In this document: piece after piece, positions 26,031 to 34,215 of the stretch | How positions within the stretch are numbered: position 1 is the stretch's first letter | How the letters are laid out: each line of letters begins with the position of its first letter | Source: Arcticibacter pallidicorallinus | GTDB lineage: Bacteria; Bacteroidota; Bacteroidia; Sphingobacteriales; Sphingobacteriaceae | Direction of reading: 5' to 3' | Length of the DNA: 64,000 nucleotides | Assembly: GCF_003002875.1 (NCBI RefSeq) | Contig: NZ_PVTH01000010.1 | Location: forward strand, 1 to 64,000 | The notes under the pieces: generated by a model | Database searches by the model: none | The model's input: the letters and a program-made list of their open reading frames with translations, nothing else | What the model was told of the DNA's origin: nothing | Translations under genes and position numbers: made by a program

Positions 26031-26612
26031 TTATTTACCCTTTGCTGCTTCTTGTTCCGCTTGTCTCAACGCACGTGAAGTTGTTACAGATACGATAGTA
26101 TCCTCAGGAGTGTTAGTGATGTCGAAACCTTCGAATTTAAGGTCACGAACACGAACAGACTTTCCAACTTCTAATGGCTCGATGCTTACTTCAACGTACT
26201 GAGGCATTGCACTTGGCAAAGCTTTAACACGAAGCTTACGCAGCTTTTGTACCAGCTTACCACCCATTTTCACACCCGGAGAAGTTCCGGTTAATTTAAC
26301 AGGGATCTGCATAACCAAAGGCTTGTCAGCATGAAGTTGCAAAAAGTCAACATGTATAACCTGCTCAGTCAAAGGATGAAATTGTGCATCCTGAATAATA
26401 GCCTGAGTTGATGTACCGTCAATCTGGATGTCTACGAAGCTCACGTCTGCGCTGTAAATCAATGCTCTTAACTCACTTGCTTCCACTGCGAAATGCTTCT
26501 GACCTTCTCCACCATAAAGAACTGCAGGCACTTTACCTTCGTAACGCAGTTCCTTTGCGTCGCGTTTCCCTACGTTCCCTCTAAGGGAACCGCTAATAGC
26601 GATAGTTTTCAT
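26031..26612 (-). CDS. rplY: 50S ribosomal protein L25/general stress protein Ctc
   Basis: A 193-aa long-form L25 (TL5/Ctc type) that binds 5S rRNA. The N-terminal domain (about 1-92) has LRGNVGKRDAKELRYEGKVP and AVLYGGEGQKHF; the C-terminal TL5 domain (about 95-185) has VDFLQLHADKPLVMQIPVKL and SPGVKMGGKLVQKLRKLRV. It starts nine bases after prs and is in the same operon, an arrangement seen in many bacteria. Confidence 0.95.
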   Translation of the reverse strand: MKTIAISGSLRGNVGKRDAKELRYEGKVPAVLYGGEGQKHFAVEASELRALIYSADVSFVDIQIDGTSTQAIIQDAQFHPLTEQVIHVDFLQLHADKPLVMQIPVKLTGTSPGVKMGGKLVQKLRKLRVKALPSAMPQYVEVSIEPLEVGKSVRVRDLKFEGFDITNTPEDTIVSVTTSRALRQAEQEAAKGK

Positions 26613-26621
26613 ATTATATAT

Positions 26622-27587
26622 TTAGTTATTTGTATTCAAATTTTGCTCCACGTTAAACAAGCCGCTTATTGAGCCGTGCTCATGAACAATAGAAATAGCT
26701 TTAGCAAACAGATCAGCTGTCGAAAGTACACGTATCTTGTCAGACGGACGCTTTAAAGGAATCGTATCCGTAACGATCAGCTCAGTAAGAGCCGAGTTCT
26801 CTACCGTTTCATAAGCGTGACCCGAAAGAACAGGATGTGAACATACCGCTCTAACACTATTCGCACCGTTCTCCATAATCAGAGCAGCAGCTTTTGCCAG
26901 TGTTCCCGCCGTATCGCAGATATCATCCATCAAAACAATATCCTGACCGGTAACATCTCCAATGATGGACATCGATTCAATCTCGTTCGCACGCTTACGT
27001 CGCTTATCACATATCACCACCTCTGCATTGAAGAATTTGGCGAAAGTACGGGCACGATACGAACCACCCATATCCGGTGATGCGATCGTCAGGTTCTTCA
27101 AACCAAGACTCTTGATGTAGGGAACGAAAATCACAGACGCATCCAGATGATCCACCGGAATATCAAAGAAACCCTGAATCTGGGCTGCATGAAGATCCAT
27201 AGTCATGATACGATGTGCTCCGGCGGCTGTAAGCAGATTGGCAATCAACTTTGCTCCTATAGCTACACGCGGCTTATCTTTCCTGTCTTGCCTGGCCATC
27301 CCGAAGTAGGGAATAACAACCGTTATATAATGCGCAGAAGCCCTTTTCGCTGCATCGATCAGCAATAAGAGCTCCATCAGATTATCGTAAGGCTGATTGG
27401 TAGACTGTATCAGAAAAACATCGCAACCTCGGACAGATTCGTTGAAAGAAGGTTGAAATTCTCCGTCGCTAAAACGAGCTGTAACAACATCACCTAGATC
27501 TCTTCCATATGAGCTGGCTATCTTCGCTGCTAACAATGTAGAGCCTGAGCCGGCAAATAACTTAACGTGATTGGGTTGGAATGGCAT
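26622..27587 (-). CDS. prs: Ribose-phosphate pyrophosphokinase
   Basis: Makes PRPP from ribose 5-phosphate and ATP for purine, pyrimidine, His, Trp and NAD synthesis. The 321-aa class I enzyme has the FSDGEFQPSF region, YFGMARQDRKDKPRV (ATP loop), the divalent metal/PRPP loop DLHAAQIQGFFDIPVDHL, and the PRPP-binding signature DIVLMDDICDTAGTLAKAA. It lies 132 nt downstream of tRNA-Gln on the same strand and may be cotranscribed with it; no clear -7 box was found in that gap. Confidence 0.96.
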   Translation of the reverse strand: MPFQPNHVKLFAGSGSTLLAAKIASSYGRDLGDVVTARFSDGEFQPSFNESVRGCDVFLIQSTNQPYDNLMELLLLIDAAKRASAHYITVVIPYFGMARQDRKDKPRVAIGAKLIANLLTAAGAHRIMTMDLHAAQIQGFFDIPVDHLDASVIFVPYIKSLGLKNLTIASPDMGGSYRARTFAKFFNAEVVICDKRRKRANEIESMSIIGDVTGQDIVLMDDICDTAGTLAKAAALIMENGANSVRAVCSHPVLSGHAYETVENSALTELIVTDTIPLKRPSDKIRVLSTADLFAKAISIVHEHGSISGLFNVEQNLNTNN

Positions 27588-27719
27588 TTTTTTCGTTCGG
27601 ATTTCGAAACTTTTGAGTACAATAAAGAATTCTGTCTCTGATCATTAGTGGTAGAAAAAATCCGGACTTCGAATTAAATGTATTTCCAAGAAAAATATCA
27701 GAGAATCCGAATTTTTATG

Positions 27720-27790
27720 TTGCCCGACCAGGATTCGAACCTAGACAAACGGTACCAAAAACCGTCGTACTACCTTTATACTATCGGGCA
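27720..27790 (-). tRNA. tRNA-Gln (anticodon TTG)
   Basis: A 71-nt minus-strand tRNA. The acceptor stem TGCCCGA pairs with TCGGGCA, the discriminator is A, the anticodon stem ACGGT/ACCGT encloses the loop TTTTGGT, giving anticodon TTG, and the T arm has GGTTCGAATCC. CCA is not encoded. Position 37 is G. A GG pair in the D loop is present (AAAGGTAGTAC). Confidence 0.95.
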
Positions 27791-27827
27791 ATCTTCCATT
27801 CCGTAACGCTTGCTGCGAAATGGAATG

Positions 27828-27857
27828 CAAATATAGCGTGATTAAAGAGATATCCAA
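27828..27857 (-). promoter_or_regulatory. Promoter of tRNA-Gln
   Basis: Minus strand TTG-N19-TATATTTG, a full consensus match (-7 box 27828-27835, TTG 27855-27857). The 5' leader of about 33 nt can fold as CATTCC pairing with GGAATG plus an inner CGC/GCG pair, abutting the mature tRNA. Confidence 0.75.
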
Positions 27858-28082
27858 AACATTTTTTGCTTTTTGAGCCTCTAAGCACGAATTCCGAAAC
27901 AACTCTCTGAAAATCACATGAAAAAGTTTAGTCCCCTGCAAGCGTCTCCCACCATCTCACTGTCTTCACACCTAACTCAGGGTCTCAGATGGTACATAAA
28001 TCCATAAACCTGGGGCATCAGACTTGGTAATTAAATTCTATTCGTTAATTTCGGGCTCCATATCGATACTGGTATCTTATAT

Positions 28083-31000
28083 ATGAATTACAACAAAATT
28101 AACAATCTCTTCGGTTGGCTATGTTTTATAATCGCCACGGCGACTTATGTCATGACCGCAGAGCCAACAGCGAGTTTTTGGGACTGTGGTGAATTCATCG
28201 CCGCAGCATACAAATTACAGATCGTACACCAACCCGGTGCACCTTTATTCCTGATCCTTCAAAAGATATTCTCCCTTCTGGCAGGCTCAGATGTAACCAG
28301 AGTTGCCTATTGGATGAATATTGGCTCAGCAGTTTCGAGTGGTGCCACCATCCTCTTTTTATTCTGGACCATCACGGCCCTGGCGAAAAAGACCTTATGG
28401 AAGTACGGCGAGGGGCTGAAACCAGCAACCCTCATCACCATTATTGGCTCCGGATTAGTAGGAGCGCTTGCCTATGCATTCTCAGACACGTTCTGGTTTT
28501 CAGCCGTCGAGTCTGAAGTATATGCCATGTCGTCGCTATGTACGGCAATCGTATTCTGGGCAATCCTCAAGTGGGATTATCATGCGGATGAGCCGGGAGC
28601 AGATAGATGGCTTGTATTTATTGCCTACGTTATGGGACTATCCATCGGCGTTCACTTGTTAAACCTATTGGTAATCCCTGCAATAGCACTGGTCTATTAT
28701 TTCAGAAGATATAAAAACCCTACCGCTAAAGGAGCTCTGCTTTCATTGCTGGCAGGTATCGTCGTGCTTGCCATAGTACAATATGGAATCATACAGTACC
28801 TGGTAAAATTTGCGGCTTACTTCGACTTATTCTTCGTAAATACATTGGGAATGGGCTTCGGAAGCGGCGTTCTGGTCTTTGTTCTTCTTGTAGTTGCTGC
28901 TCTTACCTACGGCATCATCTACTCGATCAAAAAGGTAAAGCCCACACTTAATCTCATCCTGATCTCCTTTGCATTTATCGTATTCGGATACAGCTCCTAC
29001 GCCATGATCGTCGTACGTGCAAAAGCCAACCCGGCACTAAATAATAGTGATCCCGATAACGCTTTCGCTTTCCTGAGTTACCTCAACCGCGAACAATATG
29101 GCGACCGTCCCCTTTTATACGGCCAGTATTTCGACTCACAACCTATCGATTACAAACAAGGAGATAATATCTACCGCAAGGGAGATGAAAAGTATGAAGT
29201 TGCCGGAAGAAAATTCTCAACAGAATACGATCGCAATACCTTACTGCCACGTATGTACAGTGACGATCCTCAGCACGTAGGATATTATCGTGACTGGATG
29301 AAACTCGGCGAAACCGAATCTCCAACTTTCTCAGACAATCTCGGATTTCTTTTCTCTTACCAGACAGGCTTCATGTACGCCCGCTACTTCCTTTGGAACT
29401 TCGCAGGCAGACAGAACGACGATCAGGGACATGGGAACTATACCTCAGGAAACTGGATTAGCGGTATTAAACCTCTTGACGCCATACTATTGGGGCCTCA
29501 GGATAATCTCCCTCCAAGCATAAAGGATAACAAAGCTCATAATACCCTCTTCTTCCTACCTCTTATCATTGGTTTGATTGGTGCTTTCTGGCATTTCAAA
29601 TACAACCAGAAAGATGCAGGAGTAGTTGGCTTGCTGTTCTTCTTTACCGGCGTAGCCATTGTATTATACCTGAATCAAAATCCCCTTCAGCCAAGGGAAC
29701 GTGATTACGCGTACGCAGGTTCGTTCTATGCCTTCGGTATCTGGATCGGACTGGGTGTTGCCGGAATTGCCAGCTTCCTCAGTAAAAAAATGTCACCCAA
29801 GACAGCAGGAATCGCTGCAACGGTCCTTTGTTTGTTTGCAGCCCCGGTGCTGATGGCCTCCCAAGAATGGGATGATCATGACCGCTCAGAAAAGTTTACT
29901 ACACGCGATTTTGCCATAGACTATCTGGAATCATGTGCACCCAATGCCATCCTTTTCACCTACGGAGATAACGACACCTACCCACTTTGGTACGTACAGG
30001 AAGTTGAAGGCGTACGTCCGGATGTGCGCATCGTCAACCTGAGCTTATTGGGTACCGACTGGTACATCCGCCAGATGAAAGACAAGATCAACCAGGCAGA
30101 TCCGCTTCCATTAACCATGGGGAATGAAAAATTCGTTCAGGGAGTGCGTGACGTAATCCGTTACTACGATTACAAATTCGCGGAACCTCTCGAGATGAAA
30201 AGCCTGTTTGAAGTACTAACATCAGACAACGACAACGATAAAGTTCCTATGCAGGATGGTACCAAGGAAAACATCCTTCCAACGAAGAACTTTAGAATCA
30301 CCGTCGACCCGACGCAAGTGCTCGCTACAAAGACAGTAAGTGAGTCGATGAAAGACAGCATCGCCGCTACTATGGACTGGACCTATAACAAAAACTATGT
30401 AACCAAAACAGAGCTGGCGATGTTCGATATCCTTGCACATAACGACTGGAAAAGGCCTATTTACTTCGCCGTTACCGTTCCCTCAAGCAACTATATTGGT
30501 CTGGACAAATACCTGTATAATGAAGGGTTCGCCTACAGACTACTTCCGCTGAAAAAACCGGTGGCAGACTCAACAGCACAGGAACCTGAGCTTATCAACG
30601 CCGACCGCATGTATGATAACATGCTTAACAAGTTTGTGTGGGGAAATATGAAAGGTGCGAAGTACCTCGATCCTGAAACGACCCGCATGATCGCAACCAT
30701 CATGAAAAGCTTCAATACACTAGCAGGCAAGTTATACGAAGAAGGTCGTGTTGAGGAAGCGAAAAAAGCATTGAACAAGTCTCTTGAAGTTGTTCCGGAG
30801 AAAAATTACCTTTTCTACTATATCCTTCACAGATACTACACAGCAGATTTACTGTACAAAGTAGGCGAAACAGAGAAAGCAAACACACTGGTTAAACACA
30901 CCAGCAAATTCATCTCAGATGAGCTGGCCTATGTCGGAGGTCTTTCAGGCAGTCGCCAGCGTTTCGCCATGAACGACATCCAGTTAGGTGTTTCCGTTCT

Positions 31001-31109
31001 CAATGAGTTGCTCAAGATCACAGAAGCGAACAAGCAAACCGCGCTGCATGCTGAACTGCAAAAGCAATTTACGAGCCTGCAGGGTTCATTGTCTCTCAAT
31101 TACGAATAA
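28083..31109 (+). CDS. DUF2723 / glycosyltransferase family 117 membrane protein
   Basis: A 1008-aa membrane glycosyltransferase-like protein found mainly in Bacteroidota. The N-terminus resembles PMT enzymes: the first helix is followed by the acidic motif FWDCGEFIAAAYKLQIVHQP, with the Asp and Glu likely catalytic. About ten to eleven further helices reach to residue 600, including the AEPTASFWDCGE loop and FSAVESEVYAMSS. The part after about 600 is soluble with a TPR-like helix pair (LAGKLYEEGRVEEAKKALNK). The family has been linked to protein O-glycosylation by resemblance; the acceptor is unknown. Monocistronic, closed by a strong terminator. Confidence 0.88.
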   Translation: MNYNKINNLFGWLCFIIATATYVMTAEPTASFWDCGEFIAAAYKLQIVHQPGAPLFLILQKIFSLLAGSDVTRVAYWMNIGSAVSSGATILFLFWTITALAKKTLWKYGEGLKPATLITIIGSGLVGALAYAFSDTFWFSAVESEVYAMSSLCTAIVFWAILKWDYHADEPGADRWLVFIAYVMGLSIGVHLLNLLVIPAIALVYYFRRYKNPTAKGALLSLLAGIVVLAIVQYGIIQYLVKFAAYFDLFFVNTLGMGFGSGVLVFVLLVVAALTYGIIYSIKKVKPTLNLILISFAFIVFGYSSYAMIVVRAKANPALNNSDPDNAFAFLSYLNREQYGDRPLLYGQYFDSQPIDYKQGDNIYRKGDEKYEVAGRKFSTEYDRNTLLPRMYSDDPQHVGYYRDWMKLGETESPTFSDNLGFLFSYQTGFMYARYFLWNFAGRQNDDQGHGNYTSGNWISGIKPLDAILLGPQDNLPPSIKDNKAHNTLFFLPLIIGLIGAFWHFKYNQKDAGVVGLLFFFTGVAIVLYLNQNPLQPRERDYAYAGSFYAFGIWIGLGVAGIASFLSKKMSPKTAGIAATVLCLFAAPVLMASQEWDDHDRSEKFTTRDFAIDYLESCAPNAILFTYGDNDTYPLWYVQEVEGVRPDVRIVNLSLLGTDWYIRQMKDKINQADPLPLTMGNEKFVQGVRDVIRYYDYKFAEPLEMKSLFEVLTSDNDNDKVPMQDGTKENILPTKNFRITVDPTQVLATKTVSESMKDSIAATMDWTYNKNYVTKTELAMFDILAHNDWKRPIYFAVTVPSSNYIGLDKYLYNEGFAYRLLPLKKPVADSTAQEPELINADRMYDNMLNKFVWGNMKGAKYLDPETTRMIATIMKSFNTLAGKLYEEGRVEEAKKALNKSLEVVPEKNYLFYYILHRYYTADLLYKVGETEKANTLVKHTSKFISDELAYVGGLSGSRQRFAMNDIQLGVSVLNELLKITEANKQTALHAELQKQFTSLQGSLSLNYE

Positions 31110-31125
31110 AGACAGACAATCGTTA

Positions 31126-31168
31126 AAAAAGAAAGGCCTGAAAATTAAATTTTCAGGCCTTTCTTTTT
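31126..31168. terminator. Bidirectional terminator between the GT117 gene and accA
   Basis: A long stem, AAAGAAAGGCCTGAAAA pairing with TTTTCAGGCCTTTCTTT, with T-rich ends on both strands, between convergent genes. Confidence 0.92.
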
Positions 31169-31186
31169 AACTGCTGCATTGAGATA

Positions 31187-32143
31187 CTAGCCCTCCACAA
31201 CGACACCCATCGCACAGAACTTCTCTATCCGCTCATTTACAACGGTATCAATATCTTTAGCCTTAAGCTCTTTCAAATCCCCAAGGATTCTGTTCTTCAA
31301 CGTTTCAGCCATCCATACAGGATCCTGATGTGCACCTCCCATCGGTTCCGGGATAATACCATCTATTAATCCATTCTTCAACATATCGTCGCCGGTAAGC
31401 TTCAAACATTCCGCGGCCCGTTCTTTATAGTCCCAGGTACGCCATAAAATAGCCGAACAATTCTCCGGCGATATAACAGAATACCAGGAATGCTCCAGCA
31501 TCAGCACCTTATCGCCGATCCCAATGCCCAATGCGCCGCCTGATGCCCCCTCTCCGATCACTACACAGATTACCGGCACACGTAAAACTGACATTTCCAG
31601 CAAATTTCTCGCGATGGCCTCACCCTGGCCGCGCTCCTCCGCTTCCAGACCTGGGAAAGCCCCGGGGGTATCGATCAGCGTCACCACCGGCTTGTTGAAT
31701 TTTTCCGCCAGTTTCATCAGCCGCAGAGCTTTACGGTAACCTTCCGGATTTGCCATACCAAAGTTCCGGTACTGACGCAGTTTCGTATTTGTACCTTTTT
31801 GGTGACCAATCACCATCACCGTCTGACCGCCAATCGAGGCAAAACCTCCGACAATCGCTTTATCATCTTTTACTGTACGGTCGCCATGCAGCTCAACAAA
31901 GTTTTCGCACATCATCTCGATATACTGCAACGTATAAGGTCTCTCAGGATGTCTGGAAATCTGAACCTTTTGCCAACCCGTCAGATTAGAATAGATCTGC
32001 TCTTTCGCAGCCGCCAACTGTTGATCCAACTCCGTCAGCGTTCCGCTCATATCCACTTTCGTCTTCTCGGCAATTTGCTTAACTTTCTCTATCTGCTGCT
32101 GAAGATCAGCTATAGGTTTTTCAAAATCAAAGGATGTAGTCAT
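31187..32143 (-). CDS. accA: Acetyl-CoA carboxylase carboxyltransferase subunit alpha
   Basis: Transfers carboxyl from carboxybiotin to acetyl-CoA, first committed step of fatty acid synthesis, with AccD. The 318-aa protein has the N-terminal helix pair, [40 protein letters not shown], the carboxybiotin pocket [20 protein letters not shown], and [20 protein letters not shown]. Length is that of the bacterial enzyme. Not linked to other acc genes here. Confidence 0.96.
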   Translation of the reverse strand: MTTSFDFEKPIADLQQQIEKVKQIAEKTKVDMSGTLTELDQQLAAAKEQIYSNLTGWQKVQISRHPERPYTLQYIEMMCENFVELHGDRTVKDDKAIVGGFASIGGQTVMVIGHQKGTNTKLRQYRNFGMANPEGYRKALRLMKLAEKFNKPVVTLIDTPGAFPGLEAEERGQGEAIARNLLEMSVLRVPVICVVIGEGASGGALGIGIGDKVLMLEHSWYSVISPENCSAILWRTWDYKERAAECLKLTGDDMLKNGLIDGIIPEPMGGAHQDPVWMAETLKNRILGDLKELKAKDIDTVVNERIEKFCAMGVVVEG

Positions 32144-32281
32144 TTTTCAACAGAATAATTTGTTTCTTAATGGTGCTGAATCGTTCATGAGCTCATGTTC
32201 GGTCCAACAGAAAGTAACGTTTTTCATTAAACAAATAATCCGGCTAAGGTAGGAAAATGCAGGCACAACAAGAAAACAAAA

Positions 32282-34210
32282 CTACTTCGCGCCGAACCTC
32301 ACTGAAAAAACAGCACCTTGCCCAACTTCACTTTTAACAGACAGAGAAGCTCCATGTTTTTCGATAAGATCCTTGCAAATGAGCAGCCCAAATCCAGTAC
32401 CCGACTCTTTATGTGTGCCCTTGGTGGTAAAATAACTCCTGCTCAACACCTTTTTCAGCACTTCTTCACTCATGCCGATTCCATTATCCTCCACATGAAC
32501 GGTTATGCCATCGTCCACGGTCGCATAAATCCTCACATAGCCTTTCTCGGTAAACTTAAGCGCGTTCGTGAGCAGGTTCCTGAATACAACTTTTATCATC
32601 TCTCGGTCGCCTGAAATAGACAGCCCGGCCTTGATATCATTAATCAACAGGATGTCTTTCTTTGCGGCGGATATCTCCAACTCATGGCAAAGGCTGTCAA
32701 TCAATGGCTTCAGATCGATCACCTTAGATTCCAGGGCTGAACCCGACATCTGGCCCTTGATCCAGAATAGCAGATTATCAAGCAAGGTCAGCGATTTAAC
32801 ATATTGCGCATCCAGATCTTTCAATAACTGGTTAAGCTCAGCCGAACTGAGATAATTCCCTTCCACCAGATCCAAAATACCTTTTGTATTCGTCAAAGGA
32901 GTCCGAAGATCATGGCTTACGATAGACAAAAGCTTATCTTTCATGCGGTTTGACTCTTCCAAACGCTCATTCTGATCGGTTATGGCACTGTTCAACTTGT
33001 TAAGTGCCAGCACATGCTTCTGAATGACTTCATTCTTGTCCATCAGCTCTTTGCTGTACGACTTTGCGCGCTTGTAGTTCTTATACCAAAGTATCGTCAG
33101 CAGGATTAAGGTAATCAGTCCCGCAGATACAACACCGAGAACAACATTTGAATAAGCTACCCGCTGTTGCGCAGTCACAATCTTCTTTTGAAACACAAAC
33201 CTTTCCTGTTCCTTCGCTTTCAGAATCTCAAGAAAATTCATCGAATAAAACTTCTCGCGCTCGGCAAGATCATTTTGCCTGTCGATCAGCATTTCCTGGT
33301 ATTTTACCAGTTCCGTCATATCTTGCTTTTTCCGGTAAACCTCACACAGGCTTTTGAGCGACTCAATTTGTAGTTGCCCGGCAGAAATTGAACCTGCAGA
33401 TTTTAATGCCAACTTCAGCAGATCAACCGCATCCGCATAATCGCCTTCCCGGATTTCAAGCCGGGCAAGTTCATTTCTGTTAAGAGCAATCCCGTATGCA
33501 TCCTTGGCCTTGATATCAATCGCAAGGGAGGTATTGAAATAGTCTCTCGCGGTTGCCAGCTTCCCTATCTTCGCATTCAGAAGCCCCAGGTTATGATTCG
33601 ACTTCTTAGTGCCATATGTATAACCCAACCGCTGACTAGCTTCTCTTGCCTCAATAAAATAACTGGTGGCCGAGTCGATTCGTCCGGCTGCCAGCTTAAC
33701 CGAACCCAGGCTGTTCCAGATATTGACGAGATCCTCACTCTGACCCAGTATGCTATAGTAATCAACAGCAATTGTATATAAACGCTCTGCCTCAGCGTAG
33801 TCCCCGCTTTCCATCAACGCATTCCCTATCTGCTGATTAGCTTTGGCAATATGAAGAGAATCCTTAATTTTCGTACTGATATCGAGCGATTTATAGTACA
33901 GCGTTAACGCCCTTTTGTGATAGCCATTCTGATGATAAATTCCCGCTTCAGTCAGTAACGACGCAGCCATCCCCTTGTCATAATGATATAGCTCAGCGAG
34001 ATAGGCGGCCTTGTATACAACATCAAGTGCCCTCATCACATCATTCTTCTTCGTCCGGAAAGCTACCTCGTTCAGTGAGTCAATCGTGCGGTAGATGCCC
34101 GCATCCACTTTACCCAAGTCCGCAGACTTGTCGGGGATATCCCCGGCGCAACTGCTGATAAGCAATGCCAACAGCGAAATACTATAAAGGAGGATCGATC
34201 TGATATCCAT
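32282..34210 (-). CDS. TPR-containing sensor histidine kinase, lipoprotein-type signal
   Basis: A 642-aa membrane kinase. The start has a possible lipobox LLISSC (Cys21). The extracytoplasmic part (about 40-320) is a set of TPR repeats (for example IGNALMESGDYAEAERLYTI, LGLLNAKIGKLATARDYF), followed by one transmembrane helix (about 352-375) and a coiled coil. HisKA has SIVSHDLRTPLTNTKG with the phosphoacceptor His, and HATPase_c has FRNLLTNALKFT (N box), VEDNGIGMS and GTGFGLLICKDLIEKHG. No receiver domain and no response regulator gene is next to it, so it is an orphan. Such TPR kinases are abundant in Bacteroidota; the signal is unknown. Confidence 0.9.
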   Translation of the reverse strand: MDIRSILLYSISLLALLISSCAGDIPDKSADLGKVDAGIYRTIDSLNEVAFRTKKNDVMRALDVVYKAAYLAELYHYDKGMAASLLTEAGIYHQNGYHKRALTLYYKSLDISTKIKDSLHIAKANQQIGNALMESGDYAEAERLYTIAVDYYSILGQSEDLVNIWNSLGSVKLAAGRIDSATSYFIEAREASQRLGYTYGTKKSNHNLGLLNAKIGKLATARDYFNTSLAIDIKAKDAYGIALNRNELARLEIREGDYADAVDLLKLALKSAGSISAGQLQIESLKSLCEVYRKKQDMTELVKYQEMLIDRQNDLAEREKFYSMNFLEILKAKEQERFVFQKKIVTAQQRVAYSNVVLGVVSAGLITLILLTILWYKNYKRAKSYSKELMDKNEVIQKHVLALNKLNSAITDQNERLEESNRMKDKLLSIVSHDLRTPLTNTKGILDLVEGNYLSSAELNQLLKDLDAQYVKSLTLLDNLLFWIKGQMSGSALESKVIDLKPLIDSLCHELEISAAKKDILLINDIKAGLSISGDREMIKVVFRNLLTNALKFTEKGYVRIYATVDDGITVHVEDNGIGMSEEVLKKVLSRSYFTTKGTHKESGTGFGLLICKDLIEKHGASLSVKSEVGQGAVFSVRFGAK

Positions 34211-34215
34211 ATCAA

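Larger units (their letters stand above)
27588..28082. other. Spacer around tRNA-Gln
   Basis: Apart from the tRNA and its promoter I see no gene here. 27588-27719 contains a loosely paired region, AAAATTCGGA with TCCGGATTTT (minus strand, one wobble), that could weakly terminate after the tRNA. 27860-28082 is the region upstream of the GT117 gene and holds no well-matched TAnnTTTG box. Confidence 0.5.
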
